A stretch of 64,000 nucleotides of DNA from Anabaena minutissima FACHB-250 (GTDB lineage: Bacteria; Cyanobacteriota; Cyanobacteriia; Cyanobacteriales; Nostocaceae): NCBI RefSeq assembly GCF_014697125.1, contig NZ_JACJRG010000018.1, positions 1-64,000 of the forward strand, written 5' to 3'. Of the stretch, positions 44,576 to 54,006 are shown piece after piece. Position 1 is the first letter of the stretch, and each line of letters opens with the position of its first letter. The notes below the pieces were generated by a model. The model ran no database searches. It was given only the letters and a program-made list of their open reading frames with translations, and had not been told where the DNA came from. Made by a program: the position numbers and the translations under genes.

Positions 44576-45481
44576 ATGGCGGATCAATTAATTCGCGCCA
44601 CAGCAGCCGACGGTGGAATTCGTGCAGTGGGCGTGATCACTACGCGCTTAACAGAAGATGCACGGCAACGCCACAAGCTTTCTTACGTAGCAACGGCGGC
44701 TCTGGGGCGGACGATGACAGCAGGTTTGTTGATGGCTTCTAGTATGAAGCGTTCTGGCTCTAGGGTTAACGTCCGGGTCAAGGGTGACGGGCCGTTGGGC
44801 GGTATATTAGTGGATGCTGGCTTAGATGGGACAGTGCGTGGCTATGTGGGTAATCCATCTGTGGAATTGCCTCCCAATGCTAAGGGCAAACTAGATGTTG
44901 GGGGTGCAGTTGGTGATGGGTATCTGTATGTTGTGAGAGATATCGGTTACGGCTACCCTTACTCTAGTACAGTAGAACTAGTTTCGGGGGAAATTGGTGA
45001 TGATGTGGCTCACTACCTCGTAAATTCTGAGCAAACACCTTCAGCATTGGTTTTAGGTGTGTTTGTTGGTGCTGGTGGAGTGACAGCATCTGGCGGATTA
45101 TTAGTGCAGGTGTTGCCTAAAGCTTCCAGAGATGAAGAATTAGTGGCAAAATTGGAATCGCGGGTAGCAGCTTTATCAGGGTTCACGCCGTTATTGCAAG
45201 CTGGTAAGACTTTGCCAGAAATCTTTAACGATCTATTAGGTGACATGGGTTTAAATATCTTCCCGGAAAGCCAAATTTTGCGCTTCCACTGTGGATGCTC
45301 GTTTGACCGAGTGTTAGGAGCATTAAAAATGTTGGGAGAAGCTGAGTTGCAAGATATGATTGTTAAAGATGATGGGGCTGAAGCAACTTGTGACTTTTGT
45401 GGCAGCGTTTATCAAGCTAGTAGTGATCATCTAGCTCAACTAATTGTAGATTTGCAAACTGAATCTTCGGTTTCAGGATAA
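44576..45481 (+). CDS. hslO: Hsp33 redox-regulated chaperone
   Basis: Hsp33 is a cytoplasmic holdase chaperone turned on by oxidants such as hypochlorite and peroxide plus heat. The 301-residue protein begins DQLIRATAADGGIRA, has the core VNVRVKGDGPLGGILVDA, and ends in the zinc redox switch: C-x-C in FHCGCSFDRV and C-x-x-C in ATCDFCGSVYQ. All four cysteines are present. Full length, standard ATG; the ribosome-binding site is GGTAAGG-like. It is a single gene; the large helical-repeat protein begins 153 bases later. Confidence 0.95.
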   Translation: MADQLIRATAADGGIRAVGVITTRLTEDARQRHKLSYVATAALGRTMTAGLLMASSMKRSGSRVNVRVKGDGPLGGILVDAGLDGTVRGYVGNPSVELPPNAKGKLDVGGAVGDGYLYVVRDIGYGYPYSSTVELVSGEIGDDVAHYLVNSEQTPSALVLGVFVGAGGVTASGGLLVQVLPKASRDEELVAKLESRVAALSGFTPLLQAGKTLPEIFNDLLGDMGLNIFPESQILRFHCGCSFDRVLGALKMLGEAELQDMIVKDDGAEATCDFCGSVYQASSDHLAQLIVDLQTESSVSG

Positions 45482-45634
45482 GGTATACAAGGACGCTGAA
45501 TCTCAGAATTATTAATGCTATCTGTGGTGATTGATTATGTAACAAGTAGCTTTTTAAATATGAGAAAGTTACTCTGGCGAAAATCGAATTATCATTCTAA
45601 AACAGATAGCTATTCAACTATTTTGGTGTGAGAG

Positions 45635-47674
45635 ATGACAGAGCGGGATATCCCAGAAAGTTGGCATCCAACCAGAGGAATAAATCCAGATGAGAAGGAA
45701 AGATTATCGCGAACCCAAAAGGTCGGTGATCACCAAGCATCTGGTATCCCAGCTACTGGTTCTTATGATTCAGTCAAGCAGCGAACAGACCATAATACCG
45801 AAGGATTACCTGTTAAGGATCAATCCGACGCAACTCAGAGAGTCAAGAAAAGTTATATTAAGTTGCCAGGCTGGATGAAAGGCTGGGTGGCGTGGGCTTT
45901 GTTGTTAACGCTTATTCCAGGTGGTGTGGCATTTATGGCGACGGCGATGCTACTGAAGTTACCAACTGCTCCCAATTGCCCGGCAATTTTTTGGCCTCTG
46001 GCTAGTGCTTCAGTGCGGTTACATTGCGCCCAGCTAGCTGCTTCTAAACAAACAGTTAACGACTTACTACAAGCGATCGCCTTAGTTAATCAACTGCCTC
46101 CAGATCACCCACTGCGAGGGGAAATTGATCGTTTGTTAGAGGTTTGGTCACAGGATATTTTAAAACTGGCTGATGGGAGTTTTCAAGCCGGAAAAATAGA
46201 AGAAGCGATCGCCACTGCTCGTAAAATACCCCAAGACTTACCAACTTATAAAGTAGTAGATGAACAAATTTCCAAGTGGGAAACCATTTGGGCTAAAGCA
46301 GAAGGCATATATAAGAACGCAGAAGAAGAACTGCGTCAACAGCGTTGGCAATCAGCGTTTATGGTGTCATCGAAGCTGCTGCGTGTAGATAATAAATACT
46401 GGTCAAGCGTTAAATATGACGAACTAAATGGCATTATTACTTCAGCTAAAGAAGATGTTGATAAGCTAGACAAAGCTGAAACATTAGCGAGTAGTAAGGT
46501 AGTTGATAATTACGTAGAAGCAATTAAATTAGCTGAGTCAATTGGCAAAAATAGCTATTTATATCAAAAAGCCCAAGAACTCATCCCTGCCTATGGACGC
46601 AAAATGCTAGAGTTAGCCCAGGCAAAAATGGCTGAACGGGATGCAGATACAGCCTTAGATATTGCCAGACAAATTCCGGAAATTACTGGGTTGCGAATAG
46701 AAGTTGAAGACTTCATCGCCTTAGCTGACGCGAAAAGGAGTGCATGGATAGGCAATATAGCTGGTTTAGAAGCAGCAATTACCCAGGCACAACAAATAGA
46801 GCCATCACGACCAGTCTATAATGAGGCTCAACAACTAATCTCCCGATGGCAGTTAGAAATAGAAGATGTGTCTCGGCTAGAAAAAGCGCGGATGCTGGCA
46901 AATCAAGGCACAATTAACGATTTAAGCGCAGCTATTGCCGAAGCACAGCTAATACCTACAAGCAATCCCCGTGGTTCAGAAGCTAGACAAGACATCAACC
47001 GTTGGCAAGCACAGGTAGAAACTATTGAAGACAGACCTTATTTAGAAAGGGCTGAACAAATAGCCTTTTTAGGTGATATTAATTCTTTGCAAGCTGCGAT
47101 CGCTGAAGCTAGTCAAATTCGTCAGGGTCGGGCATTGTATCCAGAAGCACGCCGCAGAATTAGAACTTGGGTAGGGAGAGTACAGCGCATCCAAGACCAG
47201 CCATTATTAGATCAAGCGCGAGACTTAGCACAAACTGGAGATTTGGCGGCTGCAATTAACGCTGCTAGACCTCTGGCATCTTCCGGGCGATCGCTTGCTG
47301 GTGAAGCAAAAACAGCTATAGAGGATTGGCAAGGACAAATTCGCGCCAGGGAAAACTGGTCACAAGCCAAGGCTGTAGCACTGACTGGTACACCCGAAGC
47401 TTTGGTTGAAGCAATCCGAATAGCTGATAAAGTTTCAAACAACAGCATCTTGCGGATGGATGCGAATATAGCTATTGAGCAATGGAGTCAGCAAATATTA
47501 GATATTGCCCGTACTCAAGGTAGTTCAGATATAGCCAAAGGTATTGAAACTGCCCGATTAGTTCCACGTGGTACTTCTGTGTATAGTGCAGCGCAAGAAC
47601 AAATTAAAACTTGGCAACAATTTCTCAACCCTCAACCTGAGCAATTGATACCTTCGATTATTAATACTCCGTAA
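45635..47674 (+). CDS. Membrane-anchored tandem helical-repeat protein
   Basis: This 679-residue protein has about 80 hydrophilic N-terminal residues, one membrane helix (about 84-107) and a conserved-looking CPAIFWPLASASVRLHCAQ segment. Roughly nine or ten imperfect helical repeats follow, of about 55-60 residues, each with pattern A..(L/I)A..G....L..AI..A..IP.......EA...I..W. The Trp near the end of each unit (EQISKW, ISRW, INRW, IRTW, IEDW, IEQW, IKTW) marks the period. It resembles no enzyme; the helical solenoid suggests a scaffold on the outer or periplasmic side of the membrane. I recall similar cyanobacterial proteins only as hypothetical. ATG start with GAG-rich upstream sequence. 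Confidence 0.7.
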   Translation: MTERDIPESWHPTRGINPDEKERLSRTQKVGDHQASGIPATGSYDSVKQRTDHNTEGLPVKDQSDATQRVKKSYIKLPGWMKGWVAWALLLTLIPGGVAFMATAMLLKLPTAPNCPAIFWPLASASVRLHCAQLAASKQTVNDLLQAIALVNQLPPDHPLRGEIDRLLEVWSQDILKLADGSFQAGKIEEAIATARKIPQDLPTYKVVDEQISKWETIWAKAEGIYKNAEEELRQQRWQSAFMVSSKLLRVDNKYWSSVKYDELNGIITSAKEDVDKLDKAETLASSKVVDNYVEAIKLAESIGKNSYLYQKAQELIPAYGRKMLELAQAKMAERDADTALDIARQIPEITGLRIEVEDFIALADAKRSAWIGNIAGLEAAITQAQQIEPSRPVYNEAQQLISRWQLEIEDVSRLEKARMLANQGTINDLSAAIAEAQLIPTSNPRGSEARQDINRWQAQVETIEDRPYLERAEQIAFLGDINSLQAAIAEASQIRQGRALYPEARRRIRTWVGRVQRIQDQPLLDQARDLAQTGDLAAAINAARPLASSGRSLAGEAKTAIEDWQGQIRARENWSQAKAVALTGTPEALVEAIRIADKVSNNSILRMDANIAIEQWSQQILDIARTQGSSDIAKGIETARLVPRGTSVYSAAQEQIKTWQQFLNPQPEQLIPSIINTP

Positions 47675-47679
47675 AGAGG

Positions 47680-47708
47680 TGACAGGTGACAAGTGACAGG
47701 TGACAGGG
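47680..47708. repeat. STRR: GTGACAG heptamers
   Basis: AGGTGACAGGTGACAAGTGACAGGTGACAG is four tandem 7-base units (GTGACAG, one variant GTGACAA), starting just after the stop of the helical-repeat gene. Confidence 0.88.
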
Positions 47709-47718
47709 GGAGAGTAAC

Positions 47719-48600
47719 TCATCCCTCTTTCCTTACGCGCAGAACTTGTTCAATCATGCGATTAACTTGGGAAGCATAACCACCACCAAATAAATTGAAG
47801 TGATTCAAAATGTGATACAGGTTATACAGGGTTTTGCGAGTTTCGTAGCCTGCATCTAAAGGGAAGACTTCGTTATAACCTTGGTAAAAAGCGGCTGGAA
47901 ACCCGCCGAAAAGTTCTGTCATTGCAATATCAACTTCGCGATCGCCAAAATAAGTTGCTGGATCAAATATCACTGGTTCACCAGCAACCGTACACCCAGC
48001 ATTTCCACCCCACAAGTCACCATGTACTAAGGAAGGTTGGACTTGGTAATCTGCCAATAAATCAGGAATAGCCGCTAGTAAATCATCTTGTTGAGGAAAT
48101 TTACCACCCCGTCGCCTGGCTAATTGGAACTGATAGCCAAGACGGTGTTCAGTATAAAATTCTACCCAGTCTGCTGTCCAAGTGTTGATTTGGGGTGTAG
48201 AACCGATAGTGTTATTCATCTCCCAGCCGAAACCTTTCTGGCTGGTGGCTTTGTGCATCGCGGCTAACTTGCGTCCCATTTCCGCCCAGGATTTGCTGTT
48301 ACCTCCTCCCATTTCCAGCCATTCCAGAACGATGTAACCAGAATTCCCAGCTATACCCCAGCAAATCGGTTTTGGCACGCGAATTGTATTAGTATGGTAC
48401 ATCTGCTGTAACCCCAGCATCTCCGCCTCAAACATAGCAACTAGAGATGCTTGGTTGAGCTTGACAAAGTACGTCATCTGACCATCAGAGACAGCGTAAC
48501 CTTGGTTAATACAACCACCACTAAGCGATCGCCTGTGTTGACTCTGAAATTTTTCGCCAGTTACCCGGCTAATATGGGCATCGATTTCAGTCCACATCAT
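47719..48600 (-). CDS. Fructosamine/ketosamine-3-kinase family protein
   Basis: These kinases phosphorylate sugar amine adducts (fructosamines, ribulosamines) on proteins so that the glycation falls off. The 293-residue protein has SLSGGCINQGYAV (glycine loop), FVKLNQ (ATP lysine), MFEAEMLGL (E of the salt bridge), YIVLEWLEMG, the catalytic LVHGDLWGGNAG and FDPATYFGDREVDIAM (metal loop), then the C-terminal YNLYHILNHFNLFGGGY. All key residues are present and length is typical. It is convergent with the helical-repeat gene. In photosynthetic cells this may repair damage by reactive sugar phosphates. Confidence 0.9.
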   Translation of the reverse strand: MMWTEIDAHISRVTGEKFQSQHRRSLSGGCINQGYAVSDGQMTYFVKLNQASLVAMFEAEMLGLQQMYHTNTIRVPKPICWGIAGNSGYIVLEWLEMGGGNSKSWAEMGRKLAAMHKATSQKGFGWEMNNTIGSTPQINTWTADWVEFYTEHRLGYQFQLARRRGGKFPQQDDLLAAIPDLLADYQVQPSLVHGDLWGGNAGCTVAGEPVIFDPATYFGDREVDIAMTELFGGFPAAFYQGYNEVFPLDAGYETRKTLYNLYHILNHFNLFGGGYASQVNRMIEQVLRVRKEG

Positions 48601-48665
48601 TAAATTGGGGAGAAGGGAATGAGAAACTTATGTATTCTCCCACACCCCACTCACTACTCACTAAT

Positions 48666-49946
48666 TCATTCTGGTTTGATGACAACTACTGCATACGCCT
48701 CTGGGCAAAGGTATTGATTAGCTGCTAAAAGTAAATCTTGGGCGGCTTGGGCTTGAATATGGGCTGGGTAGTTGAATGCTGGTTCTAAATCTCCTACCAA
48801 TGAATGATAAAAACCATATAAGCCGGTGCGATCGCTTGGTGTTTCGTTGGCGAAAATAAATCTATTAGCTACACGCTTCTGGACACGGGCGATTTCTTTT
48901 TCTGTGACTAATTCTGTTTGTAACCTGCGAATGTGTTCTGCGATCGCTTCTTCTACAGCTTGTAAATTTTCTACTTCACACTTAGCAGAAATATAAAACG
49001 TCCCTTGTAGGCGATTACTCATATTGCTCACACCAATTGAGGAGACTAATCCCCGTTCTTCCCGCAAGTCCTGAACTAATCTTGATGTTCTTCCGTGCGC
49101 CAAAATCCCTGCTAACACATCCAATCCATAAGTTTGCTCTAGCTGATTCATTCCTGGAACTCGCCACAGCATGACTAATCTTGCTTGCTGGAGACTTTCA
49201 TCGATAAATTCTTGCCGGACAATTTCGGTAAATGCAGGTTCGAGATTAAGGGACTGGGGTCTGGGGATTGGGGACTGGGTAATAGGATTGTTTTGGGTGA
49301 ATCCTTCGGCGATGATTGCGATTAATTCTTCTTCAGGTAAATTACCCACAGCTACAGCCGTCATGGAGCGGGGTTGATACCAAGTTTGATGGAAATCTCG
49401 CATTTGCTGGGCTTTCAGTTGGGAAATCACAGATTCCGGCCCCAAGACTGGACGGCGATAAGGTAACTCTGCAAAAGCTGCTTCCATCGACCGGCGAAAG
49501 GTGCGGCGGCGGGGATTATCTTCAGAACGTCTGATTTCTTCTAAAACTACCAATCGTTCCCGTTCAAATGCTTCATCGGGAATACTGGCATTTAATACTA
49601 CATCTATTTGCAGGGGAGCTAGTTCAGCAAAATCCTTGGGGGCGGTGGTGATGTAGTAATGGGTATAATCTTGACTCGTGGCGGCGTTGGTGACAGCACC
49701 ACGTTCTTCTATTTGTCGTTCAAACTCACCGCTAGCAATTCGCTCAGTTCCCTTAAAAATCATATGCTCTAAAAAGTGAGCCATGCCGTTAATTTCATCA
49801 GACTCCACTGCTGAACCAATATTGATCCACAAGTTAAGGTTCACAGCTTCCACTGGCATTTGTTCAACTATGATGGTTAAGCCATTGGGTAATTGATGTA
49901 TTTTTGGGGCGTTAAGACGCGGAAATTTTAACAGGGTTGAGGTCAT
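48666..49946 (-). CDS. M16-family zinc metalloprotease
   Basis: This 426-residue protein has the inverted zinc motif HFLEH (H57, E60, H61), the distal Glu region VVLEEIRRSEDNP and the R/Y-type C-terminal domain (LAHGRTSRLVQDLREERGLV). Such insulysin/MPP-like peptidases degrade peptides; in cyanobacteria two are often encoded together, but only one is present here. An insert near residue 225-240 (NNPITQSPIPRPQSLN) is encoded by tandem CCCAGTC/CCCCAATC-type heptamers (49251-49278 plus neighbours), so a repeat has become part of the protein without breaking the frame. The ATG start is used. The gene is upstream of the kinase-family gene on the same strand, 65 bases apart. Confidence 0.9.
   Translation of the reverse strand: MTSTLLKFPRLNAPKIHQLPNGLTIIVEQMPVEAVNLNLWINIGSAVESDEINGMAHFLEHMIFKGTERIASGEFERQIEERGAVTNAATSQDYTHYYITTAPKDFAELAPLQIDVVLNASIPDEAFERERLVVLEEIRRSEDNPRRRTFRRSMEAAFAELPYRRPVLGPESVISQLKAQQMRDFHQTWYQPRSMTAVAVGNLPEEELIAIIAEGFTQNNPITQSPIPRPQSLNLEPAFTEIVRQEFIDESLQQARLVMLWRVPGMNQLEQTYGLDVLAGILAHGRTSRLVQDLREERGLVSSIGVSNMSNRLQGTFYISAKCEVENLQAVEEAIAEHIRRLQTELVTEKEIARVQKRVANRFIFANETPSDRTGLYGFYHSLVGDLEPAFNYPAHIQAQAAQDLLLAANQYLCPEAYAVVVIKPE
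49251..49278. repeat. STRR heptamers inside a coding sequence
   Basis: Four heptamers GGACTGG, GGTCTGG, GGATTGG, GGACTGG in a row, with further related words (GTAATAG) beyond. On the minus strand they encode a Pro/Ser/Gln-rich stretch within the M16 peptidase. Confidence 0.85.
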
Positions 49947-50173
49947 GGGTAGTGGTGAGTGAAGATAGCTCTTACTTCTATATCTTAAGTTGCCCGAATA
50001 GGTACTAAAAGGCTTTCCAGTAGCTAATTTCTTGTACCAACGTGCATCCTAGCCTCTTCTTTTGGCTGCGTTACTTAGTTGATTGCTAGACGACTGGGGA
50101 CGATTTGCTAAGGATTTTAGCTTGCTGCACGGCCGAGCAGTTAAGGCACTTTTTGCGTAGAAGTTATCCATTC

Positions 50174-50500
50174 CTATAGCGATATCACAGTTTCAGCCGA
50201 TTCTTCCGGTGCGTGACGAGAGCGAAGATGTAAGGTGATTTCCGTATCAAGTCGTTTCAGGAAAATGATGAGTTTACCTTCGCTGAACCGTTGAAACTCT
50301 CCTTTCATTAAATGAGATACTTCTGGTTGAGGAATGCCAAGAAGTTCGCTAATTTCACGCTGTTTCAGGTTGCGTTGTTTTAAAAGGCGCAGTACCTGAA
50401 TCCCTATCTTACCCCGTGTAAACAGTTCATCTGCATTGGACAAACCGAGGTCAGCAAATATGTTACCACTGCTTTCTTCAAAAACGGATTCCTGTGTCAT
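50174..50500 (-). CDS. XRE-type antitoxin (HTH) of a HigBA-like module
   Basis: This 108-residue protein has a helix-turn-helix (about residues 44-66, LKQREISELLGIPQPEVSHLMKGEF) of the XRE/HTH_37 type and a C-terminal strand-rich segment (DTEITLHLRSR). Its ATG overlaps the stop of the upstream toxin gene (ATGA), the tight coupling typical of type II toxin-antitoxin operons with the toxin first. It probably neutralises the partner and represses the shared promoter. Confidence 0.85.
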   Translation of the reverse strand: MTQESVFEESSGNIFADLGLSNADELFTRGKIGIQVLRLLKQRNLKQREISELLGIPQPEVSHLMKGEFQRFSEGKLIIFLKRLDTEITLHLRSRHAPEESAETVISL

Positions 50501-50871
50501 TGTTGTTTCTCCCTTGCTACCGCATCCTTATAGCGTTGTTTAATCAGTTCAATATCAGCCTGTGGGGTTTTAATACCCTGCTTTGATTTCTTTTGAAAAG
50601 CGTGCAGGACATAGATTTGTTCTCCAATCTTTACTGCATAAACAGCCCTATAAGTATCGGTATCATAGCGTTTGACGATTTCATACACGCCACTTCCAAC
50701 CCTCTTAAAAGGTTTGGCATCCATTAGTGTTTCTCCTGCTTGCACCAATTGCAGTGCATATCCTACTGATGCACGCACCTCTTCAGGAAATGAGCGGATA
50801 TTTTTGAGAGAGTCTCCCATCCAAACAAGCGGTCGTAAAGGAATTTCTATAATGTCCTCGTCATTGTTCAT
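50497..50871 (-). CDS. HigB/Gp49-family RelE-like toxin
   Basis: This 124-residue protein has the RelE/Gp49 core: PLVWMGDSLKNIRSFPEEVRASVGYALQLVQ at the N-terminus, KRVGSGVYEIVKRYDTDTYRAVYAVKIGEQIYVLHAFQKKSKQGIKTP in the middle (the FxKKsxKtP motif of the family), then IELIKQRYKDA. Such toxins cut mRNA on ribosomes. It is the first gene of the pair, with the antitoxin overlapping by four bases. It is located in an area with few core genes, next to the carotenoid desaturase. Confidence 0.88.
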   Translation of the reverse strand: MNNDEDIIEIPLRPLVWMGDSLKNIRSFPEEVRASVGYALQLVQAGETLMDAKPFKRVGSGVYEIVKRYDTDTYRAVYAVKIGEQIYVLHAFQKKSKQGIKTPQADIELIKQRYKDAVAREKQQ

Positions 50872-51021
50872 TTTATATAAAATTTCCTATAAAACAAGTC
50901 AGACAATATCATAAAATTTCCCAAGCTGCATAGGTTTCTTCTTCGGCGATCGCCCCAACTTCACTGCAATTAACTTGTAAAATTATGAGTAGTAATATTA
51001 AATTTTGTAACACTCATATTA

Positions 51022-52536
51022 ATGTCTAATATTTTTGTTGATCAAAGTAAACCTCGTGTAGTCGTCATCGGTGCAGGAATTGGTGGACTGACGGCGGCTG
51101 CATTGTTAGCCCATCGTGGTTATAGCGTGTTAATTCTAGACCAAGCCATTGTCCCAGGTGGCTGTGCTTCGACATTTAAACGCCAAGGATTTACCTTTGA
51201 TGTTGGTGCAACCCAGGTAGCAGGGTTAGAAACAGGAGGAATCCATCATCGGATATTTTCGGAACTAGCAATAGATTTACCCGATGCAACCCCTTGTGAC
51301 CCGGCTTGTGCAGTCTTTTTACCTGGGGAAAATACACCGATTAATGTCTGGCGTGACCCTGAGAAATGGCGGGAAGAAAGACAAAAACAGTTTCCTGGTA
51401 GCGAACCGTTTTGGCAACTGATGGCGACTTTATTTAACGCCAGTTGGGAATTCCAAGGGCGTGACCCTGTGTTACCACCGCGCAATTTGTGGGATTTGGG
51501 ACAGTTAATTCAAGCAGTGCGTCCGAGTACATTTATAACTGCACCCTTCACTTTGTTCACAGTGGGTGATGCTTTAAGGTTATTTGGGTTGGGAAATGAC
51601 CGACGACTGCGGACATTTTTAGATTTGCAACTCAAGCTATATTCTCAAGTCAGTGCGGAGGAAACAGCTTTACTTTACGCCGCTACAGCCTTGAGTGTAT
51701 CCCAACTACCCCAAGGATTATTTCATCTCCAGGGTAGTATGCAGGTATTAAGCGATCGCCTAGTTGAAGCTTTAGAAAGAGACGGTGGTAAATTATTAAT
51801 GCGCCACACTGTCGAAAAAATCGCAGTCAAAAATGGCAAAGCTACTGCTGTTGTCATCAAAAATCAGAAAACAGGCAAAGTTTGGACGGAATCCGCCGAT
51901 CATGTCGTTGCTAACGTCACTGTGCAGAACTTAGTGCAGTTATTGGGAGATAAAACGCCATCCGGCTATAAGCAGCGTGTGGAAAAACTGCCCCAAGCAT
52001 CTGGTGCGTTTGTAGTGTATCTAGGAGTAGATGCTAGTGCTATCCCTCTGGATTGTCCGCCCCACTTACAGTTTATGTATGATGCGGATGGAGAGATTGG
52101 GGAGAATAATTCTTTGTTTGTGTCTGTGAGTCATGCTGGTGATGGTCGCGCACCAGCAGGGAAAGCCACAATTATCGCTTCATCCTTTGTAGACCCTGAA
52201 CAGTGGTGGCGTACTGAAGATTATCCAGGACTCAAACAAAAGTTTACCCAAGAAGCGATCGCTAAACTCGCTCAATACTTCTATCTCAAACCAGAAACCA
52301 TAGTTTATCAAGAAGCTGCCACGCCCAGAACTTTTGCCAATTTCACAGCCCGCGATCGCGGTATAGTTGGCGGTATTGGTCAAAGAATCCCCACCTTTGG
52401 CCCCTTTGGTTTTGCTAATCGGACACCTATCCAAGATTTATGGTTAGTCGGTGACTCCACCCATCCAGGAGAAGGTACAGCCGGGGTAAGTTATTCCGCC
52501 CTGACAGTCGTCAGACAAATTCAAGGGGAATCTTAA
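51022..52536 (+). CDS. crtD: Carotenoid C-3',4' desaturase (CrtD-type) flavoprotein
   Basis: This 504-residue FAD enzyme has the N-terminal GAGIGGL (17-23), a second strand ending LILDQ followed by the PGGCAST turn, and a C-terminal FAD motif LWLVGDSTHPGEGTAGVSYSALTVVRQI. Overall it matches the bacterial phytoene desaturase/CrtO/CrtD group. The C-terminus, length and the long middle region fit the cyanobacterial CrtD that acts on the psi-end in myxoxanthophyll-type synthesis. Without alignment, other CRTISO-like or CrtO assignments remain possible. It is a single gene lying between the two toxin-antitoxin pairs. Confidence 0.75.
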   Translation: MSNIFVDQSKPRVVVIGAGIGGLTAAALLAHRGYSVLILDQAIVPGGCASTFKRQGFTFDVGATQVAGLETGGIHHRIFSELAIDLPDATPCDPACAVFLPGENTPINVWRDPEKWREERQKQFPGSEPFWQLMATLFNASWEFQGRDPVLPPRNLWDLGQLIQAVRPSTFITAPFTLFTVGDALRLFGLGNDRRLRTFLDLQLKLYSQVSAEETALLYAATALSVSQLPQGLFHLQGSMQVLSDRLVEALERDGGKLLMRHTVEKIAVKNGKATAVVIKNQKTGKVWTESADHVVANVTVQNLVQLLGDKTPSGYKQRVEKLPQASGAFVVYLGVDASAIPLDCPPHLQFMYDADGEIGENNSLFVSVSHAGDGRAPAGKATIIASSFVDPEQWWRTEDYPGLKQKFTQEAIAKLAQYFYLKPETIVYQEAATPRTFANFTARDRGIVGGIGQRIPTFGPFGFANRTPIQDLWLVGDSTHPGEGTAGVSYSALTVVRQIQGES

Positions 52537-52716
52537 TGTTACATACAACATATAAGGATATATTTATCCTAGACTTACGGGATGCGTAGATTAAATTGGC
52601 TTGTCGTCAGACATTGCCCTTGAGGACTTAGCACCATACGGTGACATTCCAGATAGCAAAAGATAGCGCATAACCAAGTATCTATACTGTGTAAAAACTT
52701 ACGCTACGCTGGATAG

Positions 52717-53076
52717 ATGAATTACGAAACAGCTCGCAAACTCCTAGTAGGGCAAACAATAGCAACTGAGGATAACTCAGATGCCCTATTGACGCGGATG
52801 AAGTGGGGAAAGCCACCTGTACCCGGTCAAATCACTTCGATTTTATTAGCTTTGAAAGTGGTATTTGAAGCCCTGAAAGAATCCCCCAGCCTAGATAAAG
52901 AGCTAACTTTTGCCCTTTATCAATTAAGTATTAAGGCGCAACAGCTATTTGTAGCAGGGCGGAGGGCTGGTGTAGATTGGCCGCCATTACTCAAGGAAGA
53001 TTTGCTGAGAATTGCTTTAGCTGTGGAAAGTATTTTTTCTGGCGTTTGGCAAACCCCACCTTCTGGAAGTTTTTAG
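52717..53076 (+). CDS. Conserved cyanobacterial hypothetical protein
   Basis: A 119-residue, mostly helical protein (NYETARKLLVGQTI, TRMKWGKPPVPGQITSILLALKVVFEALKE, LYQLSIKAQQLFVAGRRAGVDWPPLLKEDLLRIALAVESIF). It appears to be soluble, without signal or known motifs. It looks like a family restricted to cyanobacteria. The ATG follows a weak ribosome-binding site. It is on its own transcript, ended by a strong terminator at 53105-53137. Function unknown. Confidence 0.65.
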   Translation: MNYETARKLLVGQTIATEDNSDALLTRMKWGKPPVPGQITSILLALKVVFEALKESPSLDKELTFALYQLSIKAQQLFVAGRRAGVDWPPLLKEDLLRIALAVESIFSGVWQTPPSGSF

Positions 53077-53104
53077 GGATTGGGGACTACTTATCACCTT
53101 AAAC

Positions 53105-53145
53105 AGATACCCGACTTTTTTGAAAAGTCGGGTATCTTATTTTTC
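53105..53145. terminator. Strong terminator between convergent genes
   Basis: AGATACCCGACTTTT (53105-53119) pairs perfectly (15 bp) with 53123-53137 around a TTG loop, followed by TATTTTTC. It lies between the hypothetical gene (+) and the secreted protein gene (-). Confidence 0.9.
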
Positions 53146-53173
53146 ATAACAAATTAGGACTGTCATATCCTAA

Positions 53174-53785
53174 CTAACGATTTCGCAGTTCTGCTTCTAA
53201 CTTATCTAAGTCAGTTTTGAGTAAAACAGTCATTTGGCCTGTGAAAGCCTTACCGGTTCGTGGTTGGGCAATTTCTATCCAATAGGCGTAGCGATCGCCT
53301 ACTCGTAATTCTCCCCTTAAAGCTTCTCTAATAGGAGTTTTCGCAAAACGCGCCGAGTTAATTGCACTCTGGTTAGGATATTCATAGATGGGTTGAGCAT
53401 TTTTAAAGTCTTGATAAATATCTAAACCGTAAATTACCCGCAATGATTCTTGCAAACGCTGAAAACTCATGCCGTTAACAGCATCGTACATAGCTAGACG
53501 CTCGTAGCGAATCCTACTCCGGTCTTTGCTGAATTCTACTCTACCCGGAGGCAATACGGAAGCCTGAAAAGTAAATCGCTGGGCTGCTGTATCACTCTTT
53601 TGAATATATAATTTCTCTCCCCTACCAGGGCGTAGGGTAGGATGAGCTTTAATCCAAGTACCAACTTCCTCTGTACTTTGTCCTGGTAAAGCATTCGCTT
53701 TGGTATCAAATAGCATTCCCACGCCTAGCCCAGAAACTAGAGAACAGGCGCAAATCAAAAAGTTAAGCTGAGATTTTTTGAGCAT
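53174..53785 (-). CDS. Secreted hypothetical protein
   Basis: This 203-residue protein has a signal peptide (LLKKS... hydrophobic 8-24, cleavage near ANA at about residues 30-32). The beta-rich mature part contains QSTEEVGTWIKAHPTLRP, LYIQKSDTAAQRFTFQASVLPPGR, and a C-terminal DRYAYWIEIAQPRTGKAFTGQMTVLLKTDLDKLEAEL. No known family or active site is evident. It is probably periplasmic. The ATG is chosen because it starts the signal peptide. Confidence 0.65.
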   Translation of the reverse strand: MLKKSQLNFLICACSLVSGLGVGMLFDTKANALPGQSTEEVGTWIKAHPTLRPGRGEKLYIQKSDTAAQRFTFQASVLPPGRVEFSKDRSRIRYERLAMYDAVNGMSFQRLQESLRVIYGLDIYQDFKNAQPIYEYPNQSAINSARFAKTPIREALRGELRVGDRYAYWIEIAQPRTGKAFTGQMTVLLKTDLDKLEAELRNR

Positions 53786-54006
53786 TTTCCTATACGGGAA
53801 TCACAGAAAAATTCTTCATTGTGTGGTGACAATGAAGGGATAACTATAGGATTCCCGTTTTATAGAAAGATAATGTCAAATTAGAATGGTAAGGTGTCTT
53901 GACAACGGATAGATGAGGATAAAAACAGATAAATTTGTACCTCAGCAGACAAGGCAACGCTATATAAACGCTCTATCATAAGAGAAAGGCAAGAAATAGA
54001 ATAGTT

